Source: Photorhabdus cinerea (lineage in GTDB: Bacteria > Pseudomonadota > Gammaproteobacteria > Enterobacterales > Enterobacteriaceae). From it: DNA of 64,000 nt. The notes below the pieces were generated by a model. It was not told the origin of the DNA. It searched no databases and saw only the letters and a program-made list of their open reading frames with translations. The position numbers and the translations under genes were made by a program. Every line of letters starts with the position of its first letter. Positions within the stretch are counted from its first letter, which is position 1. The stretch covers positions 252,515 to 316,514 of the forward strand of contig NZ_PUJW01000002.1 of NCBI RefSeq assembly GCF_011189575.1, in the 5' to 3' direction. Of the stretch, positions 37,284 through 46,015 are shown in pieces.

Positions 37284-38162
37284 ATGTCTAGTGTACCTTT
37301 TAAACAAGTTGACGTTTTTACTTCAAAACGATTCAAAGGAAATCCCGTCGCGGTTGTTATGGATGCTTCTGATCTTTCGACGGAGCAAATGCAAAGTATT
37401 GCCAGTTGGACCAATCTTTCTGAGACCACTTTTGTTCTTCCAACAGTAGATACGGCGGCTGATTATCGGGTTCGCATATTTACACCGGGAAGTGAGTTAC
37501 CTTTTGCGGGTCATCCTACCATTGGTACCGCACATGCATTGCTTGAAGCTGGCGTTATCTCAGTAACAGATGGGCGTTTAATTCAGGAGTGCGGCGCAGG
37601 CTTGATCACCCTAAATGTCAGTGAAATGGAAAATGGTGAACGGTCAATCTCATTTGAGTTACCAGAGCCGAAAATCACGTTACTTAGCAGAGAACAAGTA
37701 AATCGCCTTGAAGATATTCTTGGTTGTTCGATCAATTATGAATTAACGCCAGCATTAGTCGATGTTGGCGCCAGATGGATAGTTGCTTGTACCTCTGATG
37801 CAGAAACAGTGCTCACTACGCAGCCTGATTTCAGCCGCTTAAAAGATCACGACATTGAAATGAATTGCACTGGAATTTGTATCTATGGTTCGTACCCGGA
37901 AGGCATGGAGGCGCACATTGAAGTTCGTTCTTTTGCACCTGCTTGTGGTGTAAATGAAGATCCGGTTTGTGGTAGTGGAAATGGCAGCGTTGCGGCGTTT
38001 ATGCGTCACCATCATGTTATGGCACCAGAAGGTGTGGTCGTGACCTCTTCACAGGGCGTAAAACTGGGTCGTGAGGGGTTGTTGTCGCTCGTTCAGCGTG
38101 GAGGCAAGATCTTCGTGGGCGGAAGTGCTGTTACCTGTATTGACGGCACAATTGCATTCTGA
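37284..38162 (+). CDS. PhzF family isomerase/epimerase
   Basis: A 292-residue protein of the diaminopimelate-epimerase-like PhzF family. It opens VDVFTSKRFKGNPVAVVMDA, contains NLSETTFVLP and DYRVRIFTPGSELPFAGHPTIGTAHALL (the active-site Glu region), and ends CGVNEDPVCGSGNGSVAAFM. PhzF catalyses an isomerisation in phenazine synthesis, but many family members stand alone with unknown substrates; no phenazine genes are here. RBS AGGA. It lies 100 bp before an NRPS fragment. The 322 bp before it hold no convincing gene. Confidence 0.82.
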   Translation: MSSVPFKQVDVFTSKRFKGNPVAVVMDASDLSTEQMQSIASWTNLSETTFVLPTVDTAADYRVRIFTPGSELPFAGHPTIGTAHALLEAGVISVTDGRLIQECGAGLITLNVSEMENGERSISFELPEPKITLLSREQVNRLEDILGCSINYELTPALVDVGARWIVACTSDAETVLTTQPDFSRLKDHDIEMNCTGICIYGSYPEGMEAHIEVRSFAPACGVNEDPVCGSGNGSVAAFMRHHHVMAPEGVVVTSSQGVKLGREGLLSLVQRGGKIFVGGSAVTCIDGTIAF

Positions 38163-38304
38163 AGCAAATATAAGCGAATAAGACAGGTTCTAATTAAAAC
38201 TGATACCAAAAGTTGTCGATAACGTAACTGTGCTTTAAGCCTGTTTAATGTAATACAGAATTATGAACAATGATTTATCTAAATTATTGTCTAAGGATGA
38301 AATA

Positions 38305-39096
38305 ATGGAAGTTAACAAATCGGCTCGTGAAAGTAGTAACCAGGATATCCTATCAAACAAATGCAATGTGGATGATTTAAGATTTTGGTCTGCGTTACTT
38401 TCCGGCCGAGATAATTTTTCCATCCCTGTTGACAGGTTGGCTCGTGACCCTGATGAAAAGCGGGTTTTAAGGTCATCTTTTTATATTGATGAAAAACTTT
38501 ATTTGCGATTACGTAACCTGGCTATATGTGAAGGCAAGTCACTCAATACCGTACTCTTGAGCGCATTTTATGTAGCACTTTCAGCATCATCAGGGCAGCA
38601 TAATATTGTTATAGGCAACTCTTTGAGTAATGAGGATAACGGTAACAATAGCGCGTTGGACCCTGTTCCGTTAAGAGTGCACGTTCAACCAGATATTTCC
38701 GTTGTTTCACTTATTCATCATATCGATAAACTCATAACGAACATACAAAGATATCGCTTATGTTCATTTGACCAATTAAATACATTTCTGGAATCAGTTG
38801 AAGGGCTATCACACAATCCAATATTTCAAATAAAATTTGCCGTAAAAAGCGTTGATTTATTAAAAAATGAACAAGAAAAGCTTGATTTATCCCTCATCAT
38901 TGATGACAGCCATGAGCAACTAAACGGTCAATTTTATTGGGCAGAAGCGGTATTTGATGCTACTACTCTGGATCAGCTGGTGGCGGTGTACCAGCAAGTG
39001 TTGGCAGCCATTGTTGACGATAAGCATCAACCCATCTTTACCTCCAAAGGGTACTCCCGCCTGATGTCGGCGGGAGTACCCTTTGGATGGGCTTGA
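38305..39096 (+). pseudogene. Truncated NRPS condensation domain
   Basis: A 263-residue ORF from the ATG at 38305, which has AAGGA before it (an ATG at 38263 has none). It matches the C-terminal half of a nonribosomal peptide synthetase condensation domain (DDLRFWSALLSGRDNFSIPVDR, then LDPVPLRVHVQPDISV, IFQIKFAV, and FDATTLDQLVAVYQQVLAAI). The HHxxxDG catalytic half and all adenylation and carrier domains are missing. The last about 18 residues are coded by a perfect hairpin, so the gene was cut at a foreign sequence. It is most likely non-functional. Confidence 0.75.
39043..39087. repeat. Perfect 19-bp inverted repeat (hairpin) at the NRPS breakpoint
   Basis: TCCAAAGGGTACTCCCGCC pairs perfectly with GGCGGGAGTACCCTTTGGA around TGATGTC. 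A second short hairpin, GGGCT/AGCCC, follows at 39089-39103. Hairpins of this kind occur at the ends of IS200/IS605-type elements. No transposase is next to it, so it is a relic or a mobile-element end. The 115 bp to xylB hold no gene. Confidence 0.65.
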
Positions 39097-39219
39097 AAAG
39101 CCCGTAGTTTCGACCTTGACATGAACACCCGACTCGACCTGCTGTGATCAAGATGGCGGCTGGTGACATGACTGTTGGGTCTACCCCAAATAACCGGTAA
39201 CTGTCAGATGGGGTCTGAG

Positions 39220-40701
39220 CTAATACACATTATGTCGTTCTGGGAGATGAACCGATTTCAATGCCTGATAAATTTTACTAAATGACTGTCTTCTTTCTTG
39301 ATAAATTTCATGGTGTTTCTCATTAGGTAGCACCACGTGTTCTAAAGGTAATTCAGGCAGCAGTTCCTTTAATGATAAAGATGGATTGAGTGCAATTTGT
39401 GCCAGGCGAGCTGCACCTAATGCTGGCCCTACATCACCTCCCGACCTAAATTCTAAAACTTGCCCAGTCACATCCGCTAACATTTGCCGCCAATATGGAC
39501 TACGAGCACCACCACCGATCAAGGTAATTTTCTCCGGTGTCACACCTGCTTTAACTTTGTGAAGGGCATCTATACCCTCGGCCAGACCAAAACTAATACC
39601 TTCTAATACCGCTCGACAAAAATCGATTCTTTTATGTTGATGAGTTAATCCCCAAAATAGACCTTTAGCATTTGGATCATTATGTGGTGTCCTTTCGCCT
39701 GATAAATAAGGGAGAAAAATAGGAGAAGTGATATTAATATCTGTCTGAGATTCAATGGCGTCTAGCATCATTGGTACTGAAGAATAATGCGTTATTTCTG
39801 CAACCCAATCCAGGCAATTTGCCGCATTCAGCATAACAGACATCAAATGCCATGAATTAGGTAGAATATGGCAAAAACTATGTACGGCATTTTGTGAAGA
39901 ATGGAATCCATCATTCACAACAAAATAAACCCCAGAACTTCCAAGAGACAGCATTGCTTGCCCTGAGCGGTATAATCCTACACCTAAAGCGCCGGCAGCA
40001 TTATCTCCACCTCCGGCAATAACCGGTACAATTGGCATTCCCCAACGTTTAGCCACGTCAGGTAATAACGTACCCGTTATTTCATTACCCTCAAATAAAT
40101 AGGGCATGTGAGAACGATTTAACCCAGTTGCATCAAGTAATTTATCACTCCAGTCTCTTTTGGTAACATCAAGCCACATTGTACCTGAAGCGTCAGACAT
40201 ATCTGTTGCAAAATTACCGCACATTTTAAACCGCAAAAAATCTTTCGGTAATAAAACCTTATTAATTTCCGTATAAATCTCTGGTTTATGCCTGGCTATC
40301 CATTTTATTTTTGGCGCCGTAAAACCCGGCATAATCACATTACCTGTAATCTCTTGTGCATCAGGAACAAGATGCATAATTTCTTCACACTCTTTTGCAC
40401 AACGTCTATCGTTCCAGAGAATCGCCGGATGCAAAACGTGATTATTTTTATTTAGTAAAACAGCGCCATGCATTTGCCCGGTTAAGCCAATAGCTTTCAC
40501 TGATTGAAGTGAGTTTCTTTGAGATAATTTTTGAATAACTATCTCAGTTTTATTCCACCATTCTGAAGGTTCTTGTTCTGAATAAAGCGGATGTGGATGA
40601 GAAATTGATAGCTTCTCACTTGCGATATCAATGATTTTACCTTCTTCATTCAGTCGTACCGCTTTTATACTTGATGTTCCTAAATCAATACCAATATACA
40701 T
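39220..40701 (-). CDS. xylB: Xylulokinase
   Basis: A 493-residue FGGY-family sugar kinase, phosphorylating D-xylulose to xylulose 5-phosphate. It opens YIGIDLGTSSIKAVRL (phosphate-1 motif), has GLTGQMHGAVLL, AILWNDRRC, GGGDNAAGALG, GSSGVYFVV and the FGGY-type C-terminal LIGGGARSPYWRQMLADVTGQVLEF. The start at 40701 is chosen for AAAGGTGG upstream; an ATG at 40716 is in frame but less likely. It follows xylA by 36 bp in the same operon. The stop lies 120 bp from the hairpin relic. Confidence 0.94.
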   Translation of the reverse strand: MYIGIDLGTSSIKAVRLNEEGKIIDIASEKLSISHPHPLYSEQEPSEWWNKTEIVIQKLSQRNSLQSVKAIGLTGQMHGAVLLNKNNHVLHPAILWNDRRCAKECEEIMHLVPDAQEITGNVIMPGFTAPKIKWIARHKPEIYTEINKVLLPKDFLRFKMCGNFATDMSDASGTMWLDVTKRDWSDKLLDATGLNRSHMPYLFEGNEITGTLLPDVAKRWGMPIVPVIAGGGDNAAGALGVGLYRSGQAMLSLGSSGVYFVVNDGFHSSQNAVHSFCHILPNSWHLMSVMLNAANCLDWVAEITHYSSVPMMLDAIESQTDINITSPIFLPYLSGERTPHNDPNAKGLFWGLTHQHKRIDFCRAVLEGISFGLAEGIDALHKVKAGVTPEKITLIGGGARSPYWRQMLADVTGQVLEFRSGGDVGPALGAARLAQIALNPSLSLKELLPELPLEHVVLPNEKHHEIYQERRQSFSKIYQALKSVHLPERHNVY

Positions 40702-40737
40702 AGTCCACCTTTTCATTCTCGTGATCTGTCAATTAAT

Positions 40738-42057
40738 CTAACCATAAATATAGCGATTAATAAGATTTTCCAGCAATTCTTGTTGCCCACTTTGATGTTG
40801 AGGTTCTTGTGTCAATTTTTCTGCATAATCAGCAATTTCATCAAGCGTCATTTTTCCTTTAAGAATATTTTGACCTAATTCACTATTCCAACCAGAATAA
40901 CGTTGAGCGATATATTTATCTAATTTGCCGTCTACTAATATTTTCACGGCATTTTTTAATGATAATGCCATAGTATCAATTGCGCCGATATGTCCATAAA
41001 ACAGATCATCAATATCGATACTTTGACGGCGAACTTTTGCATCGAAATTTAAACCGCCTGTTGTGAAGCCTCCGGCTTTTAAGATCTCATACATCACAAG
41101 TGAGTTTTCTTCTACACTATTCGGAAACTGATCGGTATCCCAGCCAAGTTGAGCATCCCCGCGATTTGCATCAATAGAACCAAATAGACCTAATGCAATT
41201 GCTGTTGCAACTTCATGTTGAAATGAGTGCCCGGCTAATGTGGCATGGTTGGCTTCAATATTCAGCTTAATTTCGTTTTCCAAGCCAAACTGTTTTAGAA
41301 AACCGTAAACTGTCGCTACGTCATAATCATATTGGTGTTTAGTTGGCTCCTGCGGTTTAGGTTCAATAAGCAAGGTGCCCTGAAAACCAATTTTATATTT
41401 ATAATCTACAACCATTTGCATAAAACGACCGATTTGTTCTCTTTCCTGGCGTAAATCTGTATTGAGCAAACTTTCATAGCCTTCACGTCCTCCCCAGAGT
41501 ACATAGTTTTCACCAGCCAATTTTTTAGTTACTTGCATGGCTTGACATACCTGTGCTGATGCATAAGCGAAAATATTTGGATCTGGATTAGTTGATGCGC
41601 CGGCAGCATAACGTGGATGGGTAAAACAATTTGCTGTTCCCCATAACAACTTAACGCCGGTTTGCTCCTGTTTGTTGGCAAGAATATCGGACATGACATT
41701 CAAATTATAAATATATTCTTTTAAGGAATAACCTTCAGGGGAGACATCAATATCATGGAAACAATAAAAAGGAATATTCAGCTTGTAGAAAAATTCAAAA
41801 GCAACATCGGCTTTAAGTTTAGCCCGTTCTAAGTCATTACCTCCTTTTTGCCAAAAACGTTCAAAGGCGCCAGAACCAAACATATCGGAACCATTCCAGC
41901 AGAAGTTATACCAATAGCAAGCAGCAAAACGCAGATGATCTTTCATTTTTTTCCCCAGAATAATCTCTTCAGGATTATAGTGGCGGAAAGCCAATGGATT
42001 ATTGCTTTGTTTACCTTCATAACTCACTCTATTGATTTGTTCAAAATACCGGTGCAT
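40738..42057 (-). CDS. xylA: Xylose isomerase
   Basis: A 439-residue TIM-barrel enzyme converting D-xylose to D-xylulose with two divalent metals. Signature stretches are CFHDIDVSPEG, VLWGGREGYESLLNTD, IEPKPQEPTKHQYDYD, LNIEANHATLAGHSF and RGDAQLGWDTDQFP. Length matches class II XylA (about 440). Start supported by AGAGG. Divergent from xylR with a 171-bp region that carries a CRP-like site. No xylose permease gene follows, so uptake must come from elsewhere. Confidence 0.96.
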   Translation of the reverse strand: MHRYFEQINRVSYEGKQSNNPLAFRHYNPEEIILGKKMKDHLRFAACYWYNFCWNGSDMFGSGAFERFWQKGGNDLERAKLKADVAFEFFYKLNIPFYCFHDIDVSPEGYSLKEYIYNLNVMSDILANKQEQTGVKLLWGTANCFTHPRYAAGASTNPDPNIFAYASAQVCQAMQVTKKLAGENYVLWGGREGYESLLNTDLRQEREQIGRFMQMVVDYKYKIGFQGTLLIEPKPQEPTKHQYDYDVATVYGFLKQFGLENEIKLNIEANHATLAGHSFQHEVATAIALGLFGSIDANRGDAQLGWDTDQFPNSVEENSLVMYEILKAGGFTTGGLNFDAKVRRQSIDIDDLFYGHIGAIDTMALSLKNAVKILVDGKLDKYIAQRYSGWNSELGQNILKGKMTLDEIADYAEKLTQEPQHQSGQQELLENLINRYIYG

Positions 42058-42164
42058 ATCAACCTCTAATCTATAGACATACGTGGGTGTATAAAATTTT
42101 GTTCACCAACAGCTATTTTTTCAATTGTGTTATTTTATTTCGTCATTAAGATTATTGTTAATTG

Positions 42165-42180
42165 TGTGATTTATCTCATA
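42165..42180. promoter_or_regulatory. CRP-like site in the xylA-xylR intergenic region
   Basis: TGTGATTTATCTCATA has the first half-site TGTGA and a second half-site TCATA (consensus TCACA) six bases apart. It lies between the divergent xylAB and xylR genes, where E. coli also has CRP control. Confidence 0.55.
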
Positions 42181-42228
42181 ATTCGGCATTAATTCAATCC
42201 TAAAAATTAATCCTTAAGGTCACTAATA

Positions 42229-43410
42229 ATGCATAGACGTTATCATATAACATTATTATTCAACGCCAATAAAGCTTATGATCGTCAGGTGATAGAAGGA
42301 ATCGGAGAATATTTACAGACATCTCAATGTAATTGGGATATTTTCATCGAGGAAGATTTCACTACTAAATTAAATAGTCTTAACACCTTGCAGAGTGATG
42401 GAATTATTGCAGATTTTGATGATATAGAAATCCAACGTTTTTTCAGCCAGTTAGATATTCCTGTTATCGGTGTTGGTGGTTCTTATCACCAGGAAAATCA
42501 CTATCCTGCGGCGCATTATATTGCGACAAATAACTTTGCTTTAATAGAAAGTGCATTTAATCATTTAAAAGCTAAAGGTATTAAACATTTTGCATTTTAT
42601 GGTTTACCGCCAGCTAGTGGTAAACGATGGGCAATAGAACGTGAATATGCTTTCCGGCAATTGGTCGAAAAAGAAAAATATCAAGGTGTTGTGTATCAGG
42701 GAATGGAGATAACGCCAGAAAACTGGTTTTATGCACAAAATAGATTAAAAGATTGGATTCAAACTTTACCCTTAAATACAGGAATTATCGCGGTAACAGA
42801 TGCAAGAGCCAGGCATATTTTAGCCGCATGTGAACATTTGAATATTCCTATTCCTGATAAAGTCTGTGTTATAGGTATAGATAATGAAGAAATAGCCCGT
42901 TTTCTTTCACGTACTGGACTGTCTTCCGTTGTGCAAGGTACACAACAAATGGGTTATCAGGCTGCAAAATTACTTCATCGGCTTCTTGATGGTTATGCGC
43001 CTAAAAAATATCATCGTCAGTTAATTCCACCTTTAAAAGTTATTGCAAGACAATCGACAGATTTTCGTGCATTAAAAGATCCCGCTGTCATTCAGGCAAT
43101 GCACTATATTCGCCATAATGCTTGTAAAGGGATAAAAGTTGAACAAGTTATTGATGTTGTCGGCATGTCACGTTCTAATCTTGAGAACCGTTTTAAAAGT
43201 GAATTTGGGCAAACAATTCATACAATCATCCATAATAATAAATTATATAAAGTAAAAAATCTCTTAACAGATACCTCTATTTCAATAAGTGAAATTGCCA
43301 GTATTTGTGGATATTCTTCTTTACATTACTTTTATTCTATGTTTAAAAGAAATTATAATATGACACCTAAAGAATATCGAGATAGATATAAAATTACCAA
43401 AAAGATTTAA
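42229..43410 (+). CDS. xylR: Xylose operon activator (AraC family with sugar-binding domain)
   Basis: A 393-residue regulator: an N-terminal periplasmic-binding-protein-like domain (residues about 1-270, VIEGIGEYLQTSQCNWDIFIEEDF, VIGIDNEEIARFLSRTGLSSVVQG) that senses D-xylose, and a C-terminal AraC-type double helix-turn-helix (about 285-390, VEQVIDVVGMSRSNLENRFKSEFGQTIH and ISEIASICGYSSLHYFYSMFKRNYNMTPKEYR). Length and layout match XylR of E. coli. It activates xylAB on xylose binding. AAGG RBS. Terminator follows. Confidence 0.94.
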   Translation: MHRRYHITLLFNANKAYDRQVIEGIGEYLQTSQCNWDIFIEEDFTTKLNSLNTLQSDGIIADFDDIEIQRFFSQLDIPVIGVGGSYHQENHYPAAHYIATNNFALIESAFNHLKAKGIKHFAFYGLPPASGKRWAIEREYAFRQLVEKEKYQGVVYQGMEITPENWFYAQNRLKDWIQTLPLNTGIIAVTDARARHILAACEHLNIPIPDKVCVIGIDNEEIARFLSRTGLSSVVQGTQQMGYQAAKLLHRLLDGYAPKKYHRQLIPPLKVIARQSTDFRALKDPAVIQAMHYIRHNACKGIKVEQVIDVVGMSRSNLENRFKSEFGQTIHTIIHNNKLYKVKNLLTDTSISISEIASICGYSSLHYFYSMFKRNYNMTPKEYRDRYKITKKI

Positions 43411-43435
43411 ACGTTAAATGACCCGTTAATGTAAT

Positions 43436-43467
43436 AAACCATCCTTTAAACTAACAGGATGGTTTTT
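43436..43467 (+). terminator. Rho-independent terminator after xylR
   Basis: AAACCATCC at 43436-43444 pairs with GGATGGTTT at 43457-43465 and is followed by TT, forming a stem with a T run within the final arm. Confidence 0.7.
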
Positions 43468-43574
43468 AATTAAATATTTTCACTTTTTCTTATAACGTGA
43501 AAAATCCCCATTCCCATGGTGTATAGCCCAGTATATCTAAATCATCTGATAAAATAGACTAAGTAAATAATAAC

Positions 43575-44888
43575 TTAGCTAAAAACAATAGAATTAATAG
43601 AGTCAGGCTCTAAACAAACATGCCAAACATCATTATTATAACTTATATTTAATGATTGTTTTTCTTTATATGCGTTATTTATGTTAACAACAATAGAACC
43701 ATCTTTATTTTCGAAAGCGACAGAATTCCCTGACATATTACCCTCTAATTCAACATGTTCCGCATCAGGCAAAATTAAACCAGAAAAATGACGCATGACA
43801 TAATATTCTGGATTATATATTACTTCGTTTGTTCCTTTAAAAATACTAATCATGCTATTCTGTTGCCAGCCCCAACTACTTTCTCCACCTGAATGTAGCA
43901 CCATATTCCAGTATAAATAACCATTAGCACCATTAGTTAAATAATGCCTGAAAAGTGTAAATACATAATGAGCATAGTCCCAACTATTATGACCATCACC
44001 ACATTCATTTTCAGTTTGATAATATTTTAATTCTGGGTAGCTTTGTACCGTCCTTTGAATAGCATTTTTCCCTTGCCATTGATAGCCAACGCCTTTTACA
44101 TATTTATAAGCGTCTGCATCACGCAATACACAATTTGCGTAATCATCATAATCCCGTCCAACTTCTTTAGAGAATTCTGGTGCATTAATGGTGCCTAGCC
44201 AAATTTCAGTTTTTATATTATTTTGTTCGAATTTAGGACCAAGGTGTTTTTTTATAAAATCTCTTAATTGCTCACCGATCCATACACAAGAAGGGAATTT
44301 TTGATCCGCGGCAACTTCATTTTGAATATGAACTTGAGCAATTGCAATGCCTTCTTTTTGATATTCTTCGACGAATTTCGTAAAATATAAAGCATATGCA
44401 TCCTGGCTTTTAACATCATTCTTTAATCTACCAAAATTATAGACTTGATGAGTCTTAAGCCATATAGGGGGACTCCACGGTGAAGCGGATATTTTTAGGT
44501 TTGGTTGTCTTTCTAAAGCTTGTTTTATATAGGGAATGAGTAAGCGTTTATCTCTCTGAATGGAGAAATGTACCATATTATAATCATTTTCAATATCATT
44601 TAAACTATACCAGGAAATTGCATAATCACTGGCGCCAATAGGCATTCTGGCTAATGTGAATTTGCATTCTCCATCTGGTGAAAATAGTTTATCTAAAACG
44701 GTTTTTCTATTTTCTTTATCTAGATCTAATAAAGCTTTCATTCCAATCTCATTAAAGCAGCCACCAAATCCGTCTAACTTACGACCTCGTTTATTGGTAA
44801 TGATTAAATTGGGTTTTTTATTTGTTTTTGTAATAAATGATTCTTCTTTCCATTTTTCTTTATCATTTGTATAAATAAATTTAATCAT
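43575..44888 (-). CDS. GH30-family glycoside hydrolase
   Basis: A 437-residue retaining glycosidase with GH30 architecture (TIM barrel plus beta-side domain). Opening residues include GRKLDGFGGCFNEIG, typical of glucosylceramidase relatives. The acid/base Glu is in VHIQNEVAADQ and the nucleophile is in KYYQTENECGDG. The last 70 residues form the beta domain. No signal peptide is visible, so it acts inside the cell or is exported another way. GH30 members split beta-glucosyl, beta-xylosyl or 6-linked substrates. Position between xylose and xylitol genes suggests a beta-xyloside or plant/insect glycoside, inferred. RBS AAAGGAT. Confidence 0.85.
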   Translation of the reverse strand: MIKFIYTNDKEKWKEESFITKTNKKPNLIITNKRGRKLDGFGGCFNEIGMKALLDLDKENRKTVLDKLFSPDGECKFTLARMPIGASDYAISWYSLNDIENDYNMVHFSIQRDKRLLIPYIKQALERQPNLKISASPWSPPIWLKTHQVYNFGRLKNDVKSQDAYALYFTKFVEEYQKEGIAIAQVHIQNEVAADQKFPSCVWIGEQLRDFIKKHLGPKFEQNNIKTEIWLGTINAPEFSKEVGRDYDDYANCVLRDADAYKYVKGVGYQWQGKNAIQRTVQSYPELKYYQTENECGDGHNSWDYAHYVFTLFRHYLTNGANGYLYWNMVLHSGGESSWGWQQNSMISIFKGTNEVIYNPEYYVMRHFSGLILPDAEHVELEGNMSGNSVAFENKDGSIVVNINNAYKEKQSLNISYNNDVWHVCLEPDSINSIVFS

Positions 44889-45445
44889 GTTTTATATCCT
44901 TTTATTATTAAATACAAGTAAATTTACATAATATTATTTGTTTGTTGCAACCAATTAAACACAGTTAATTCAACTTTAGTATTACGTTATTTCACAAATG
45001 GTTTAATTTAACTGGTTTTTTTGAATTACATCACATATCTTTTATCGAGATTATTTTTTGATTATAAACCATAGTGTTAATAATATGGATGTTTACATTA
45101 AATTAAAGGGCAGGGTAGAAGCCGCGCTCTTGAGAAAATAAACGTAACTACACAACACACATGCATCAAGCACAACAGGATATGGGGAATGAGTCATTAT
45201 ACGGGAGCGAACTTCCCCAAATTTACTCAACAGTATTGAATAAATCAGTTGGCTTTTGATACTTGAAACAGGCTGGTGTCAATTTGCCCGGCAGCAGTAT
45301 CGATTCACCACAAAGAAAGTGCGAAATTCTCGTAACATGATTGTTAAAATGCATAAATTTATTTTATGTATGATATAAAAACTATGCGCTATTCCGGTTT
45401 ACGGTTTTCAACATCCACATTTACCTTAAATTAAGGAGTTATTAC
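44889..45445. other. Intergenic region, no convincing gene
   Basis: About 557 bp between the GH30 gene and the NTF2-like gene. The part next to GH30 is AT-rich and must contain its promoter. A 32-codon ORF near 45162-45257 (beginning MHQAQQDMG) has no recognisable RBS or family. Nothing else is supported. Confidence 0.3.
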
Positions 45446-45829
45446 ATGAACAACCCAACCTATATTCAGGAATACAACTCTATCGTTGAAGTTATAAACA
45501 AGTACAAAGAAGGCTGTGCAAAAGCTAACAGCGACATGATGAAACCTGCTTTTAATGAACAAGCGACCATCTTTGGTGTTGATGACGATAACAAGCTGGT
45601 CGGCGGTCCGATTCAGGGGCTTTTTGACATCATCGACAACACTTTCTGTCCATCCCCGGAAACGAAAATTGTCATCGTTAGTATCGATATTGTAGGAACC
45701 GCCGCTAGTGCCCGTATTGACATGGATGACCTTTCTGGTTTCCGTTTCACCGATTTCCTCAATCTTTTGAAAGTGGATGGTAAGTGGACGATCGTCAGCA
45801 AAATCTACCATACTCATCAGAACACGTAA
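45446..45829 (+). CDS. NTF2-like (lumazine-binding/SnoaL-type) small protein
   Basis: A 127-residue alpha+beta cone protein similar to putative lumazine-binding proteins of the NTF2-like superfamily (EYNSIVEVINKYKEGCAKANSDMMKPAFNEQATIFGVDDDNKLVGGPIQGLFDII, ..FTDFLNLLKVDGKWTIVSKIYHTH). These fold as ketosteroid-isomerase-like domains and bind or isomerise small molecules, but no substrate is predictable. A strong RBS (AAGGAG) precedes ATG. It is 186 bp before the aminotransferase on the same strand. Confidence 0.75.
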   Translation: MNNPTYIQEYNSIVEVINKYKEGCAKANSDMMKPAFNEQATIFGVDDDNKLVGGPIQGLFDIIDNTFCPSPETKIVIVSIDIVGTAASARIDMDDLSGFRFTDFLNLLKVDGKWTIVSKIYHTHQNT

Positions 45830-46015
45830 GCCAAAACGATATGGGGCTAATTCAAGTCTCTATCGTGAGCCTGACAGCGTTCTTTTTAGACGCTATTGAA
45901 ATCTTCGCGATATGCCGAATTGATAGGTAAGGGAATACAAAGTATTTAAATATGTTGGCGAAAATAGAGGTGGTGCACTAAACTAAAATTTTACTTTTGT
46001 GAGAGGAAGTTAGCT

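Noticed and set aside
37070..37291. 73-codon plus-strand ORF upstream of phzF
   Set aside because: Composition is AT-rich, no RBS, no family, and it overlaps the phzF start and its RBS region.
39180..39219. GGGGTCTGAGCT beside xylB resembling a Tn3-type terminal repeat
   Set aside because: Only the first nine bases match the Tn3 start, no second end or target duplication was found, and it runs into the xylB stop.
45431..45817. Minus-strand ORF of 128 codons opposite the NTF2-like gene
   Set aside because: It is the antisense of a well-supported plus-strand gene with an AAGGAG RBS and a family match.
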